NCBI GenBank assembly: GCA_030765525.1
Contig: JAVCCK010000026.1
Coordinates: 1-38,575, forward strand
Length of the DNA: 38,575 nt
From: Candidatus Lernaella stagnicola
GTDB lineage: Bacteria; Lernaellota; Lernaellaia; Lernaellales; Lernaellaceae
Direction: 5' to 3'
The notes beneath the pieces are model-generated. The model was given only the letters and a program-made list of their open reading frames with translations, did no database searches and had not been told where the DNA came from. Numbering within the stretch: the stretch's first letter is position 1; each line of letters begins with the position of its first letter. Made by a program: the position numbers and the translations under genes. Below, one piece after another: positions 1 through 8,000 of this stretch.

Positions 1-1
1 C

Positions 2-256
2 CGCGGCGAACTCGACGAGGCCTTGCGCATCCGCCAAGAAGAACAGTTGCCCGTCTACGAAATACTCGGCGACGTGCGCGAAGCGTTGGTATGCAAAGCA
101 TACATAGCGATGGGTTTGTTGCGGCGCAACCTTCAGGGAGACGCGGCCGAAGCCGCCGCGTTGCTGGAAGCGGCGTATGCCGACGCCGTGCGCCTGCGCC
201 TGCCGGAGGCCGGGGAGATCCGCCAAATCCAGAAGCGTTTCGGGTTGAACGGTTAA
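2..256 (+). CDS. C-terminal end of a TPR-like protein (5' truncated by window)
   Basis: The reading frame is open from the window edge (frame of base 2) to the TAA ending at 256, so the real start lies outside. The visible 84 residues are Ala/Leu/Glu-rich helices: one begins R-G-E-L-D-E-A-L-R-I, the usual second helix of a tetratricopeptide repeat. A later A-A-A-L-L-E-A-A-Y-A-D-A stretch suggests another TPR-like hairpin. TPR arrays act as protein-interaction scaffolds; the partner is unknown. A TTG at 23 could in principle start translation, but helix continuity upstream argues for truncation. It converges on the Clp-like gene. The TPR call is from pattern only. Confidence 0.6.
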   Translation, partial: RGELDEALRIRQEEQLPVYEILGDVREALVCKAYIAMGLLRRNLQGDAAEAAALLEAAYADAVRLRLPEAGEIRQIQKRFGLNG

Positions 257-328
257 TCTTTTTTTATTGATTTGTCGTCGCCACCTGCCTAGTTCGTGTG
301 GATTGCCGAAGTCTTCCAATTAACGATT

Positions 329-354
329 AGGCGTCTCGCAAGCGGCCTTTTTTT
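329..354 (+). terminator. Weak intrinsic terminator candidate after the TPR gene
   Basis: A short imperfect stem, AGGC (329-332) with GCCT (345-348) around a tiny inner CG/CG pair, is followed directly by seven T residues (348-354). The stem is weak, so the call rests mainly on the T-run and on its position between two convergent genes. Confidence 0.35.
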
Positions 355-390
355 GTGGGGCATTCGACCGTTCGGCGGCGCGTGCGGATT

Positions 391-420
391 AATTAGAAAA
401 GGACGCCCCGGCGGGCGTCC
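391..420 (-). terminator. Intrinsic terminator of the Clp-like gene
   Basis: A perfect 8-bp inverted repeat, GGACGCCC and GGGCGTCC, encloses a 4-nt loop at 401-420. On the minus strand it is followed by TTTTCTAATT (400 down to 391). It sits 25 bases past the stop codon of the AAA+ gene, a classic Rho-independent arrangement. Confidence 0.85.
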
Positions 421-444
421 CGTGAAAAGCGGAATTGCTGATCG

Positions 445-2748
445 CTACTCGTGATTGAATTCGACGATGGCTTCGCCGTCGACAACGCGGATCGTCATGC
501 ATTGAATGTCGGGCCAATCCTCGGTGCATGCCCGCGCGGAAATCGGCTGGTTGACGGCGCGCTCGATGTTGCGCGCCACGTGCCGCGCGCCCAGCCGCGG
601 ATCGTAGCCGCTTTCGGCAAGCGCGGTGACTACGTCGTCTTCAAAGCTCAGGAGTTTGCCGCGCTGTTCCCAACGTACGACTTCTTCATTGAGCATTTTG
701 CGGACGATCGCATACAGGGCGTTCATCGGCAGCGCCTTGAAGGGCACCAGGACGTCGATGCGGTTGACGAATTCGCTGGGCAGTATTTTGAGTAAATACT
801 CCAGCACGCCGTGGGCATCGGGTTCGCTGGGTTTGACCGAACGGGTGAAGCCGACCGAACGCTTGCCCTCGCCCCAGAGTTCGCGGCCGACGTTCGAGGT
901 CATGATGACCACGCAATTGCTGAAGTCGACTCGTTCGCCCTTCCCGTCGGTCAGCACACCTTCGTCGAACAACTGCAACAGGAGTTTCAGAATATCCGGA
1001 TGCGCTTTTTCGATTTCGTCCAGCAGCACGACCGCGTGTCCCAATCTCGACACCGGGCCGGTCAAATGCCCTTCGGTGCCGTAGCCAATGTATCCCGGCG
1101 GGGCGCCGATAATCTTGGCGTATTCGTGCTGCGACATGTACTCGGACATATCCAGGCGCACCAAGTGTTGAAAATCGCCGTGCAAGGCCTGGCATAGCGC
1201 TTTGGCCAGCTCGGTTTTTCCGACCCCCGAGGGCCCGAGGAACATGAACACGCCGTCGGGGCGATTCGGCTTGAGGTCGAGTTGCTGCTTGGTCAAACGG
1301 ACGCGCTGGGCGACGGCGCTCACCGCTTCTTCCTGGCCGAGCACCCATTGCGACAAAATCGCCTCGAGTTCCTTAAGGCGCGTGATGTCTTGCGTGTGGG
1401 CCATGTCGGCGAAGATTTGCGCGGCGCTGTGCACCGATTTCGCGTCTACTTCCGTCGCGCCCGCGGTTCGCGTTTGCGCACAGGCCGAGTCAAGCAACCG
1501 CAAGACGGCCTTGGGCGGCCTTTCCTTGCGAGGTGAATCGCCGCTGATTTTCAGAGCGCAGTCGATGGAATCCTGCGGCACGGTGACGCCGTGGTAATCT
1601 TCCAGGCGCACCACCGAATCGGCGATGACCGCGCCGAGGTCGTGTTCGGAAAACTCGTCCAAATACAGCGGCAAGAGGCGGCGACCGAAAACGGGGTCGC
1701 TTTTGAAATATTGCTCGTAGCTCTGCGGCGTGATGGTGAATACGGCGCGCATTTTGCCGCTTTGCAGGTAGGGCTTGAAGCATGAAACAGGGTCGATGGT
1801 CATCGGTTGCGCCCACAAACCGACCAACAAATCGAAGTCATCGACGATGAAAATCACGTTTTCCTGTTCGGCGACACGATGGATCGTGCTAACCAAATCG
1901 GCCGGACCCAGCACGCGCTTGTTGATTTCGGAAAGCACTTTCAGCGTATCCAGAGCGATGAACGTGTAATCGGAAAGCACCGGGATTTTCCCGCTGATCG
2001 CCAGCCGCGCCCATCCTTCAATCAGGCTGCTGCGGCCGATGCCCGGCTGGCCGATTGCCATGACGACCGGGTCGTTCTGCTGGATCACCGCCCAAGTGAG
2101 GCGCTGACGAAGATGCTCGCGGCCGATGGGAATGATGTCTTTCTCGCCGACAAAGGCTTCGTCCCAGATCGTCGTGTAGGGAGGTTTCGCTACATTTTCC
2201 TTGGCCTTCTTCTTAGCCTCCTTGGCCTTTTCTACAACCTTTTCTTTACCGTCGTCCGAGCGCTCGGGCTTGGATTCTTCGGTCGGCTGGGGCTGCACCT
2301 TGGTTTCGGCTGTACCCGGTCCTTCGGTTTGCGGCGGTGGAGCGTCCGACACCTTCAAATCGCGAATTTCGTGTTCATAATCGCCGGCGAAATGGGCGAA
2401 GAAGGCCCGCGCAATCTGCTCGGCTTCGATTTTTTTCGAAACGGCTTCGGCGAGGAAAGCCACGACGCGCTCATCGACGTGAACGCTTACCTCATCGATC
2501 TGCAATTCCTGCTTTTCCAAAGAGGCCAACAACCGTTTTTGCGCATCGTTGAGTTGTTCGCGTGTTGCATCAACAACCAAGTGCTCGCCATGTTCCTCGA
2601 GAAGGGCGGCCATGATGTGCCCGGCGCTTACCAGGTTGTGCCCCATGCGCTTGCATATCGACGCGGCTTTTTCAAAAACGGCGCGGAATTCGGCCAAATC
2701 CTCCGCTGCGGAGAACTCTTTAAGTGGTACGTGACCGGCCACGCTCAT
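445..2748 (-). CDS. ClpA/ClpC-like double AAA+ unfoldase with degenerate D1 ATPase site
   Basis: This 767-aa protein has Hsp100 architecture. A Clp-N-like helical domain (about 10-130) is followed by a charged Pro/Glu/Lys linker (about 135-190), AAA+ D1 (about 195-450) and D2 (about 455-767). D2 is intact: Walker A GPSGVGKT (505-512), Walker B VVLLDE (573-578), pore loop GYIGYG (552-557), a PSEFVNRID arginine-finger segment (657-665) and sensor 2 GAR (720-722). D1 is degenerate: GQPGIGRS (233-240) has Arg for the Walker A Lys, and Walker B reads IVDD. There is no ClpB-type M-domain coiled coil. A VGF tripeptide (632-634) sits where ClpA/ClpC carry the ClpP-docking loop, so a ClpP partner is possible. 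The gene lies 47 nt behind the YbjN-like gene. A GTG two codons in has better Shine-Dalgarno spacing than the ATG chosen. Substrate is unknown. Confidence 0.85.
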   Translation of the reverse strand: MSVAGHVPLKEFSAAEDLAEFRAVFEKAASICKRMGHNLVSAGHIMAALLEEHGEHLVVDATREQLNDAQKRLLASLEKQELQIDEVSVHVDERVVAFLAEAVSKKIEAEQIARAFFAHFAGDYEHEIRDLKVSDAPPPQTEGPGTAETKVQPQPTEESKPERSDDGKEKVVEKAKEAKKKAKENVAKPPYTTIWDEAFVGEKDIIPIGREHLRQRLTWAVIQQNDPVVMAIGQPGIGRSSLIEGWARLAISGKIPVLSDYTFIALDTLKVLSEINKRVLGPADLVSTIHRVAEQENVIFIVDDFDLLVGLWAQPMTIDPVSCFKPYLQSGKMRAVFTITPQSYEQYFKSDPVFGRRLLPLYLDEFSEHDLGAVIADSVVRLEDYHGVTVPQDSIDCALKISGDSPRKERPPKAVLRLLDSACAQTRTAGATEVDAKSVHSAAQIFADMAHTQDITRLKELEAILSQWVLGQEEAVSAVAQRVRLTKQQLDLKPNRPDGVFMFLGPSGVGKTELAKALCQALHGDFQHLVRLDMSEYMSQHEYAKIIGAPPGYIGYGTEGHLTGPVSRLGHAVVLLDEIEKAHPDILKLLLQLFDEGVLTDGKGERVDFSNCVVIMTSNVGRELWGEGKRSVGFTRSVKPSEPDAHGVLEYLLKILPSEFVNRIDVLVPFKALPMNALYAIVRKMLNEEVVRWEQRGKLLSFEDDVVTALAESGYDPRLGARHVARNIERAVNQPISARACTEDWPDIQCMTIRVVDGEAIVEFNHE

Positions 2749-2795
2749 ACTCCCTGCATGATTGAGTTATTGGTGCCTTGGAAACGCCGTCGAAT

Positions 2796-3242
2796 TTAGT
2801 CGACCCAGCGCCGCCCGCCGTATTTTGACTGCAACTTGTCATCGAGTTCGTCAGACGTTGAGCTCAACGTCACGACACCGGCGACGAATTCTTCGAAGTC
2901 GAGCATTTCGCCCAAGAAGTTGTGTTCTAGGAAAATGATGCCTTCGCTGCCGTCGTCCTCGGTGGGCACCCAATACAATTTGCCGAAGATGTACCGATTG
3001 TTGAGTACCGAAAATTCTTCGAACATCGAATCGTTACCACGACGCGGGACGCCCGCGAGTACGACGGCGCGCATGCGCAGAATCGTCCGCTCTTCGCCCA
3101 AATCGACGGGTTCAATAAACAACGCCGTAGACTCATGCTGAATGCGATATCGATCATCAACTACGCTGTATGTTTTGGTTACCTCGCGCATAAAACGCTC
3201 TGTCTTCGAACGCAGATTCGCGAGTTCTTTAGTTTCCCCCAT
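2796..3242 (-). CDS. YbjN / type III secretion chaperone-like small protein
   Basis: A 148-aa soluble acidic protein with no signal peptide or membrane segment. The alternation of an N-terminal helix, strands such as T-A-L-F-I-E-P-V, a long E-R-T-I-L-R-M-R-A-V-V strand, an F-E-E-F helix and later I-I-F-L-E-H strands recalls the YbjN/CesT chaperone-like fold; this is a fold impression, not a motif match. The start is set by a strong GGAGGGAGG Shine-Dalgarno just upstream of ATG at 3242; a longer frame reaching 3290 lacks one. It is the first gene of a two-gene unit with the Clp-like unfoldase 47 nt downstream, which suggests a chaperone or adaptor role for that ATPase (inference). Confidence 0.55.
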   Translation of the reverse strand: MGETKELANLRSKTERFMREVTKTYSVVDDRYRIQHESTALFIEPVDLGEERTILRMRAVVLAGVPRRGNDSMFEEFSVLNNRYIFGKLYWVPTEDDGSEGIIFLEHNFLGEMLDFEEFVAGVVTLSSTSDELDDKLQSKYGGRRWVD

Positions 3243-3302
3243 AATGCCTCCCTCCGGATTACGGTTTAGGTGATTCGAACTGCCCGTCACGTGAGCCGTG
3301 GA

Positions 3303-3331
3303 ACGCTATCAATTGCTCCCGGTCTTGTCAA
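3303..3331 (-). promoter_or_regulatory. Sigma70-type promoter candidate for the YbjN-like/Clp-like unit
   Basis: On the minus strand a perfect TTGACA (3331-3326) is followed by a 17-nt spacer and TAGCGT (3308-3303), about 60 nt upstream of the start at 3242. The -35 box and spacing are ideal; the -10 matches only three of six consensus bases. Confidence 0.5.
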
Positions 3332-3396
3332 TTGCAACTGGTGCTTGATTGCGCCGTGAACGCCGCGGCCGGCCGTCGAACGTTTGCATTTCGGGG

Positions 3397-3425
3397 TTGC
3401 AATTATTATTGGTTTCCGGTATTTA
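3397..3425 (+). promoter_or_regulatory. Weak promoter candidate for rpmE
   Basis: TTGCAA (3397-3402), a 17-nt AT-rich spacer and TATTTA (3420-3425) lie about 50 nt before rpmE. Box matches are only moderate (four and three of six). It is the best candidate in the 236-nt divergent gap between the YbjN-like gene and rpmE. Confidence 0.3.
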
Positions 3426-3478
3426 GGCCGTCTTATGCAGCGCCGTACAACGCCGGCGTCGAACAAAGGAGAATGGAC

Positions 3479-3709
3479 ATGAGAGATAAAATCCACCCGA
3501 AATACGAAGAGACGCACTTCAAGTGTGCCTGCGGCAACGAGTTCACGTCGCGCTCGACGATGGGCAAAGAAGTGTCGATCGATATTTGCAACAAGTGCCA
3601 CCCCTTCTTTACCGGTCGCGAAAAGCTCGTGGATACGGCCGGTCGTGTCGAACGTTTCATGCAGAAATACAAGGGAACGTACGGCAAAGGGAAAAAAGGC
3701 AACAGCTAA
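3479..3709 (+). CDS. rpmE: Ribosomal protein bL31 (zinc-binding form)
   Basis: This 76-aa protein is a structural component of the 50S subunit. It starts M-R-D-K-I-H-P-K-Y, typical of bL31, and keeps the Zn ligand cysteines C16, C18, C37 and C40 of the zinc (C+) type, followed by the conserved H-P-F-F-T-G segment. The ATG at 3479 is chosen over one at 3473 because AAGGAG (3466-3471) is 7 nt from it but only 1 nt from the other. The order rpmE, DUF1385, prfA downstream is a widely conserved bacterial neighbourhood. Confidence 0.97.
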   Translation: MRDKIHPKYEETHFKCACGNEFTSRSTMGKEVSIDICNKCHPFFTGREKLVDTAGRVERFMQKYKGTYGKGKKGNS

Positions 3710-3723
3710 TAGCGGACAATTGC

Positions 3724-3762
3724 GGCCCGCGTGCTTATGTTATGCAGCGCGCGGGCCTTCTT
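3724..3762 (+). terminator. Stem-loop between rpmE and the DUF1385 gene (terminator or attenuator)
   Basis: An 11-bp stem, GGCCCGCGTGC (3724-3734) with GCGCGCGGGCC (3747-3757), contains one G-T wobble and closes a 12-nt loop. It is followed by TTCTT, a poor T-run. It may terminate part of the rpmE transcripts and let the rest continue into the next gene. Confidence 0.55.
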
Positions 3763-3803
3763 GCGCCTGCGCCCGACACGGATGAAACACCGGGAGCTTC
3801 TTA

Positions 3804-4943
3804 ATGCCGGATAAACAATCGGGACCCTTGGCGGTTGGTGGCCAAGCCTTATTGGAAGGCGTGATGATGCGCTCGCCCAACAGCATGGCCGTGGTATGCC
3901 GGCGACCGGACGGGCAAATCGTACTGAAAGAAGAACAGTGGATCAGCATCTGGAATCGCCTGAAATTCCTGCGTAAACCGTTCTTAAGAGGCGCGATCGT
4001 TCTGGTCGAAGCCATGTGGAACGGCATCGGCGCCCTCACCTTTTCGGCCAAGATCTTCGCCGAAGAGGAAGTTGAAGAAAAAGACGATACGACCCAAGCC
4101 GAAGACGCCGGCGGGGAATCCGAATCCAGTCCGGAAGAATCGCCCAAGAAGGACAAAGATCAGGGACTCTCAAGCTTGTCGATCGGCTTGACGATCGCGT
4201 TTTCCATCACGGCGGCGATGGCGTTGTTCATGGTCTTGCCGCACTTGGCCACCGCTTACGTCGGCGCGCTGTTCGGCAAGGAATTGACCGTGGACATGGT
4301 CTCGTTCCATTTGGTGGACGGCGTGATCAAAATTTCCGTGTTTTTCCTTTACGTGTGGGCCATCAGCTTCATGCCCGATATCAAGCGAACCTTCATGTAT
4401 CACGGTGCCGAACACATGGCGATTTCCGCCTTCGACCAGGGCAAAACACTGACGGTGGAAAACGTCCGGCCCTACAGCACGCTGCACCCGCGCTGCGGAA
4501 CAAGTTTCATCATTATCGTCCTGCTCTCGAGCATTTTGCTGTTTTCGATGATGTTCCCCTTCATGCCGAAACTGGAAACCATGCCGAAAATATTGCGGCA
4601 CCTGGTTTATATCGCCGTCAAACTGCCGCTGCTGTTTCCGATTGCCGGCGTCTCCTACGAAATCATTCGTCTCGCCGGTAAATATCGGAGCAATCCTTTG
4701 CTGCGCCTGGCGACCTGGCCGGGTTTGATGACTCAGAAAATCACGACAAAAAAGCCGACCGACGACATGCTCGAAATCTCCATCCTCAGCCTGAAAAAAT
4801 GTCTCTGGCGTGAAAAAAGAGTGCAAGACGGTGAGGAAACCGCCGAAAGCAGCGAAGTCGTCTACCCGAATTTCCAGGCGGCGGTGGAAGACTTGGGTTG
4901 CCCGGAACACTTCTTCGAGGGCGGATCCATCGAAATCCAGTAG
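3804..4943 (+). CDS. DUF1385 family membrane protein (YqhQ-like)
   Basis: A 379-aa protein with the family opening V-G-G-Q-A-L-L-E-G-V-M-M-R (11-23). Later conserved blocks are Y-H-G-A-E-H (199-204) and H-P-R-C-G-T-S-F (228-235), whose His, Glu and Cys look like a possible metal or catalytic centre. Hydrophobic segments near 124-157, 168-190, 234-254 and 264-290 indicate a polytopic inner-membrane protein. An acidic insert (88-120) between the N-terminal domain and the first membrane segment is probably disordered. GGGAG lies about 7 nt before the ATG. The family's biochemical function is not known to me; its place between rpmE and prfA is conserved in many bacteria. Confidence 0.9.
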   Translation: MPDKQSGPLAVGGQALLEGVMMRSPNSMAVVCRRPDGQIVLKEEQWISIWNRLKFLRKPFLRGAIVLVEAMWNGIGALTFSAKIFAEEEVEEKDDTTQAEDAGGESESSPEESPKKDKDQGLSSLSIGLTIAFSITAAMALFMVLPHLATAYVGALFGKELTVDMVSFHLVDGVIKISVFFLYVWAISFMPDIKRTFMYHGAEHMAISAFDQGKTLTVENVRPYSTLHPRCGTSFIIIVLLSSILLFSMMFPFMPKLETMPKILRHLVYIAVKLPLLFPIAGVSYEIIRLAGKYRSNPLLRLATWPGLMTQKITTKKPTDDMLEISILSLKKCLWREKRVQDGEETAESSEVVYPNFQAAVEDLGCPEHFFEGGSIEIQ

Positions 4944-5083
4944 CCGTAAATTCTAAAACTTCTGTTTTTTGCCTTTTCCGTTTTGCGTTCCCTGTCGTTT
5001 GTGGCACACTATTTCGCGCCGAGGCACGTCCGCCCCTGGCGGAACGCCAAGTAAATGAACCATTTATGAACAGGATTCCTCCC

Positions 5084-8000
5084 ATGAAACGCTTCTTGTT
5101 TTCGCTTTTGGTTATGGCGGTTTGGGTCGCCGTGGCGGCACCCGCGCTTGCCTCATGGATCGACCCGCAATTGCAGTCGGACATGGACGAAACGCCCCCG
5201 GCGCAGACCGTCAAGGCTTTTATTTTATTAACCCAGCAGGTGGATTTGCGCGCGCTGAAGAGCGAAGCAGACGTGTCTCACCACACCCGGGCTCGGCGTC
5301 ATTACGATGTCGTCACCGCGCTGCAGGAAAAAGCCGCCGCGACCCAGGAACCCATTGTCTCCATGCTGGAAAAAGCCAAGCTGTTCGGCGAAGTAAAAAG
5401 CTATCAAATGTTCTGGATCGTCAACGGCTTCGCCATCGAAGCCACGCCGGGCTTTATCACGATGCTGGCCCACCAGCCGGAAATCGGGGAGATTTTCAAG
5501 AACGTTGGAATCGAATTGATCGAACCGGTCGAGCCGGTAAAGATGACCTCAAATAAGAGCAAGGCCGTCGAAAACGGCATCCTCGTCTCGCGGGCGCCCG
5601 AATTGTGGGCGATGGGCATCGACGGAACCGACGCGCTGGCGTGCGATCAGGACACCGGCGCTGACGGCAGCCATCCGGCCTTCGCCGATCGCTGGCGCGG
5701 TCTCGATCCGGGCGTCGCCCCCGGCCACGCGTGGTTTGACCCCCTGTACAACGAAACCTTCCCGACCGAATCGGGCTACAACACCCACGGGACCCACACA
5801 TTGGGAACCATGGTCGGCGACGACGGTGCGGGCAACCAAATCGGCATGGCGCCGGGCGCCAAGTGGATCGGCGCTAAAACCATCGACACCGGTGGCGACA
5901 TTTTCTCCGACGCGGTCGCCGCTTTCCAATGGATGGCCGACCCCGACGGCAACCCCGGCACGGTGGAGGACGTTCCCGATGTCGTGAACAACTCCTGGGG
6001 GCTGCATCCGAGTTGGTACGGCGAATGCGTCGACACCTTCGACGCTTCAATCGACGCGGCCGAAGCGGCGGGCGTGGTGGTCGTGTTCGCCGCGGGCAAC
6101 GAAGGGCCCTCAGCCAACTCGTTGCGCTCGCCGGCCAGCCGCATCGCCAGCGATTACAACGTTTTCTCAATCGGCGCGCTCGAGCAAAACGGCACGACAA
6201 TTGCCGACTTCTCCAGCCGCGGCCCGTCTCACTGCGACGACTCAACGATCAAGCCGGAAGTTTCGGCGGTCGGCGTCGACGTGCGCAGCGCCCAACCGGG
6301 CAACTCCTACGGAACGATGAGCGGCACCTCGATGGCCACGCCGCACGTCGCCGGCGCCGTGTTGCTGCTGCGGCAGGCGTTCCCCGACGCCACGCCCGAT
6401 GAAATCAAGATGTCGCTGTATTTCACGGCGGTAGACTTGGGCACGGCCGGCGACGACAACACCTTTGGCATGGGGCGTATCGACGTGGTCGAGGCCTATT
6501 ATTGGTTGCTGGATTACTTCGTCTCGTCCGAGGGCCGCGTCACGATGGACGACGGGTTCAATTGCAGCGACACGATCGAAATCCAAGTGGCCGACGCCGA
6601 TTTATCGAGTTACTCCATCACGGTCCAGATCTGGAGCGATACCGAACCGGGTCGCGAAACCGTGACACTCATCGGCACCGGTGACGAGGGTATGTACGAA
6701 GGCAGCATCAACACAGCCCCCGGTAGCCCGTCGAGTGACGGCGTACTGCAGGTCTCCCACGCCGACACGATCACGGTCGAGTACATCGACGCCGATGACG
6801 GCGCGGGTCATTACAATGTGTCGGTTACTCAAAGCGCTTTTGTCGACTGCGCGGCGCCGACCTTCGCCGGTCTGCAGGACGCGATTCCGGGCGACAATGA
6901 AGTGCATCTGTCGTGGAACCCCGCGACGGATGACTCGCCGATCACCTACAACATCTACCGCGCCACCAGTTCCGGCGGCCAAAACTTCAATGCGCCGCTG
7001 GCGACCGCCGCCGGCACGAGTTATACCGACAACGCGGTCGTCAACCTGACAGAATACTTCTACGTCGTTCGCGCCGAGGACGCGTTCGGTAACGAGGAAA
7101 GCAACAGCGTTGAACGAAACGCTACCCCGGTCGGTCCCGTGCTGCTCTGGCAGGAAACCTGGGAAAGCGCCGCCGCGTGGGATCATCCTTGGACGATTGT
7201 GGACGGCAGCAACGACGGCTTCACCTGGACCGACGAGAACCCGCAAAACTGGTCCAGCCCCTTCATGCAAAGCAATTTCATCATCGCCGACTCGGACGGA
7301 GCCGGATGGTATGCAACGATGAATGAAGAACTCATCAGCGAGGTCGTTAACGTAGCCGGCTACGACGGCATTTTCGTCCGCTTCGCGCAGTACTACAACT
7401 CGCTAGGCGACAATGCCGATGTTGACGTAAGACTCGACGGCGGCGCCTGGGAGACGAAACTGGCGCAAGCCGACGACGTGGAAGAGATCACCGAAGTGGA
7501 CCTCGCGGCCGAGAGCTTCAATACGTTGCAGGTCCGCTTTCATTACTACAACGCGAATTACGCGTGGTACTGGATGATCGATAACGTACAGGTTCTCGGC
7601 TGGCCGTCCGCCGGTGACGACGATGATGATGACGACGATGATGACGATGACGACGACGATGATGACGACGACGACGATGATGATGACGATGATGACTGCC
7701 AGCTCATGAATATACGCTTCGAGTACCTGGTGCCGCCCAGTGGTTGGTCGGTCGTGGACAACGCCGGCACCGGCAACGTGTGGGCGCGTTCGGACGTGCT
7801 TGGCGCAGTCAATCAGGCCGGTGGCTCAGGTTACAGTGCCGCGGCCGATTCGGCCGCCGTGTGTAACGGCTTAGGTTGGGATACCGAACTCATCTCCAAC
7901 GCGATCGCCTTGAACGGCTACGATGATTACGAACTCACCTTCAAGGGCCGCTTCGAGGACTACCAGGATAGCGGTCGCGCCTGGCTGTACCTTTCCGTCA

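Noticed and set aside
1807-2799. Long open frame antisense to the Clp-like gene
   Set aside because: It mirrors the codon bias of a GC-rich gene with intact Walker motifs on the other strand; its translation has no recognisable domain or Shine-Dalgarno.
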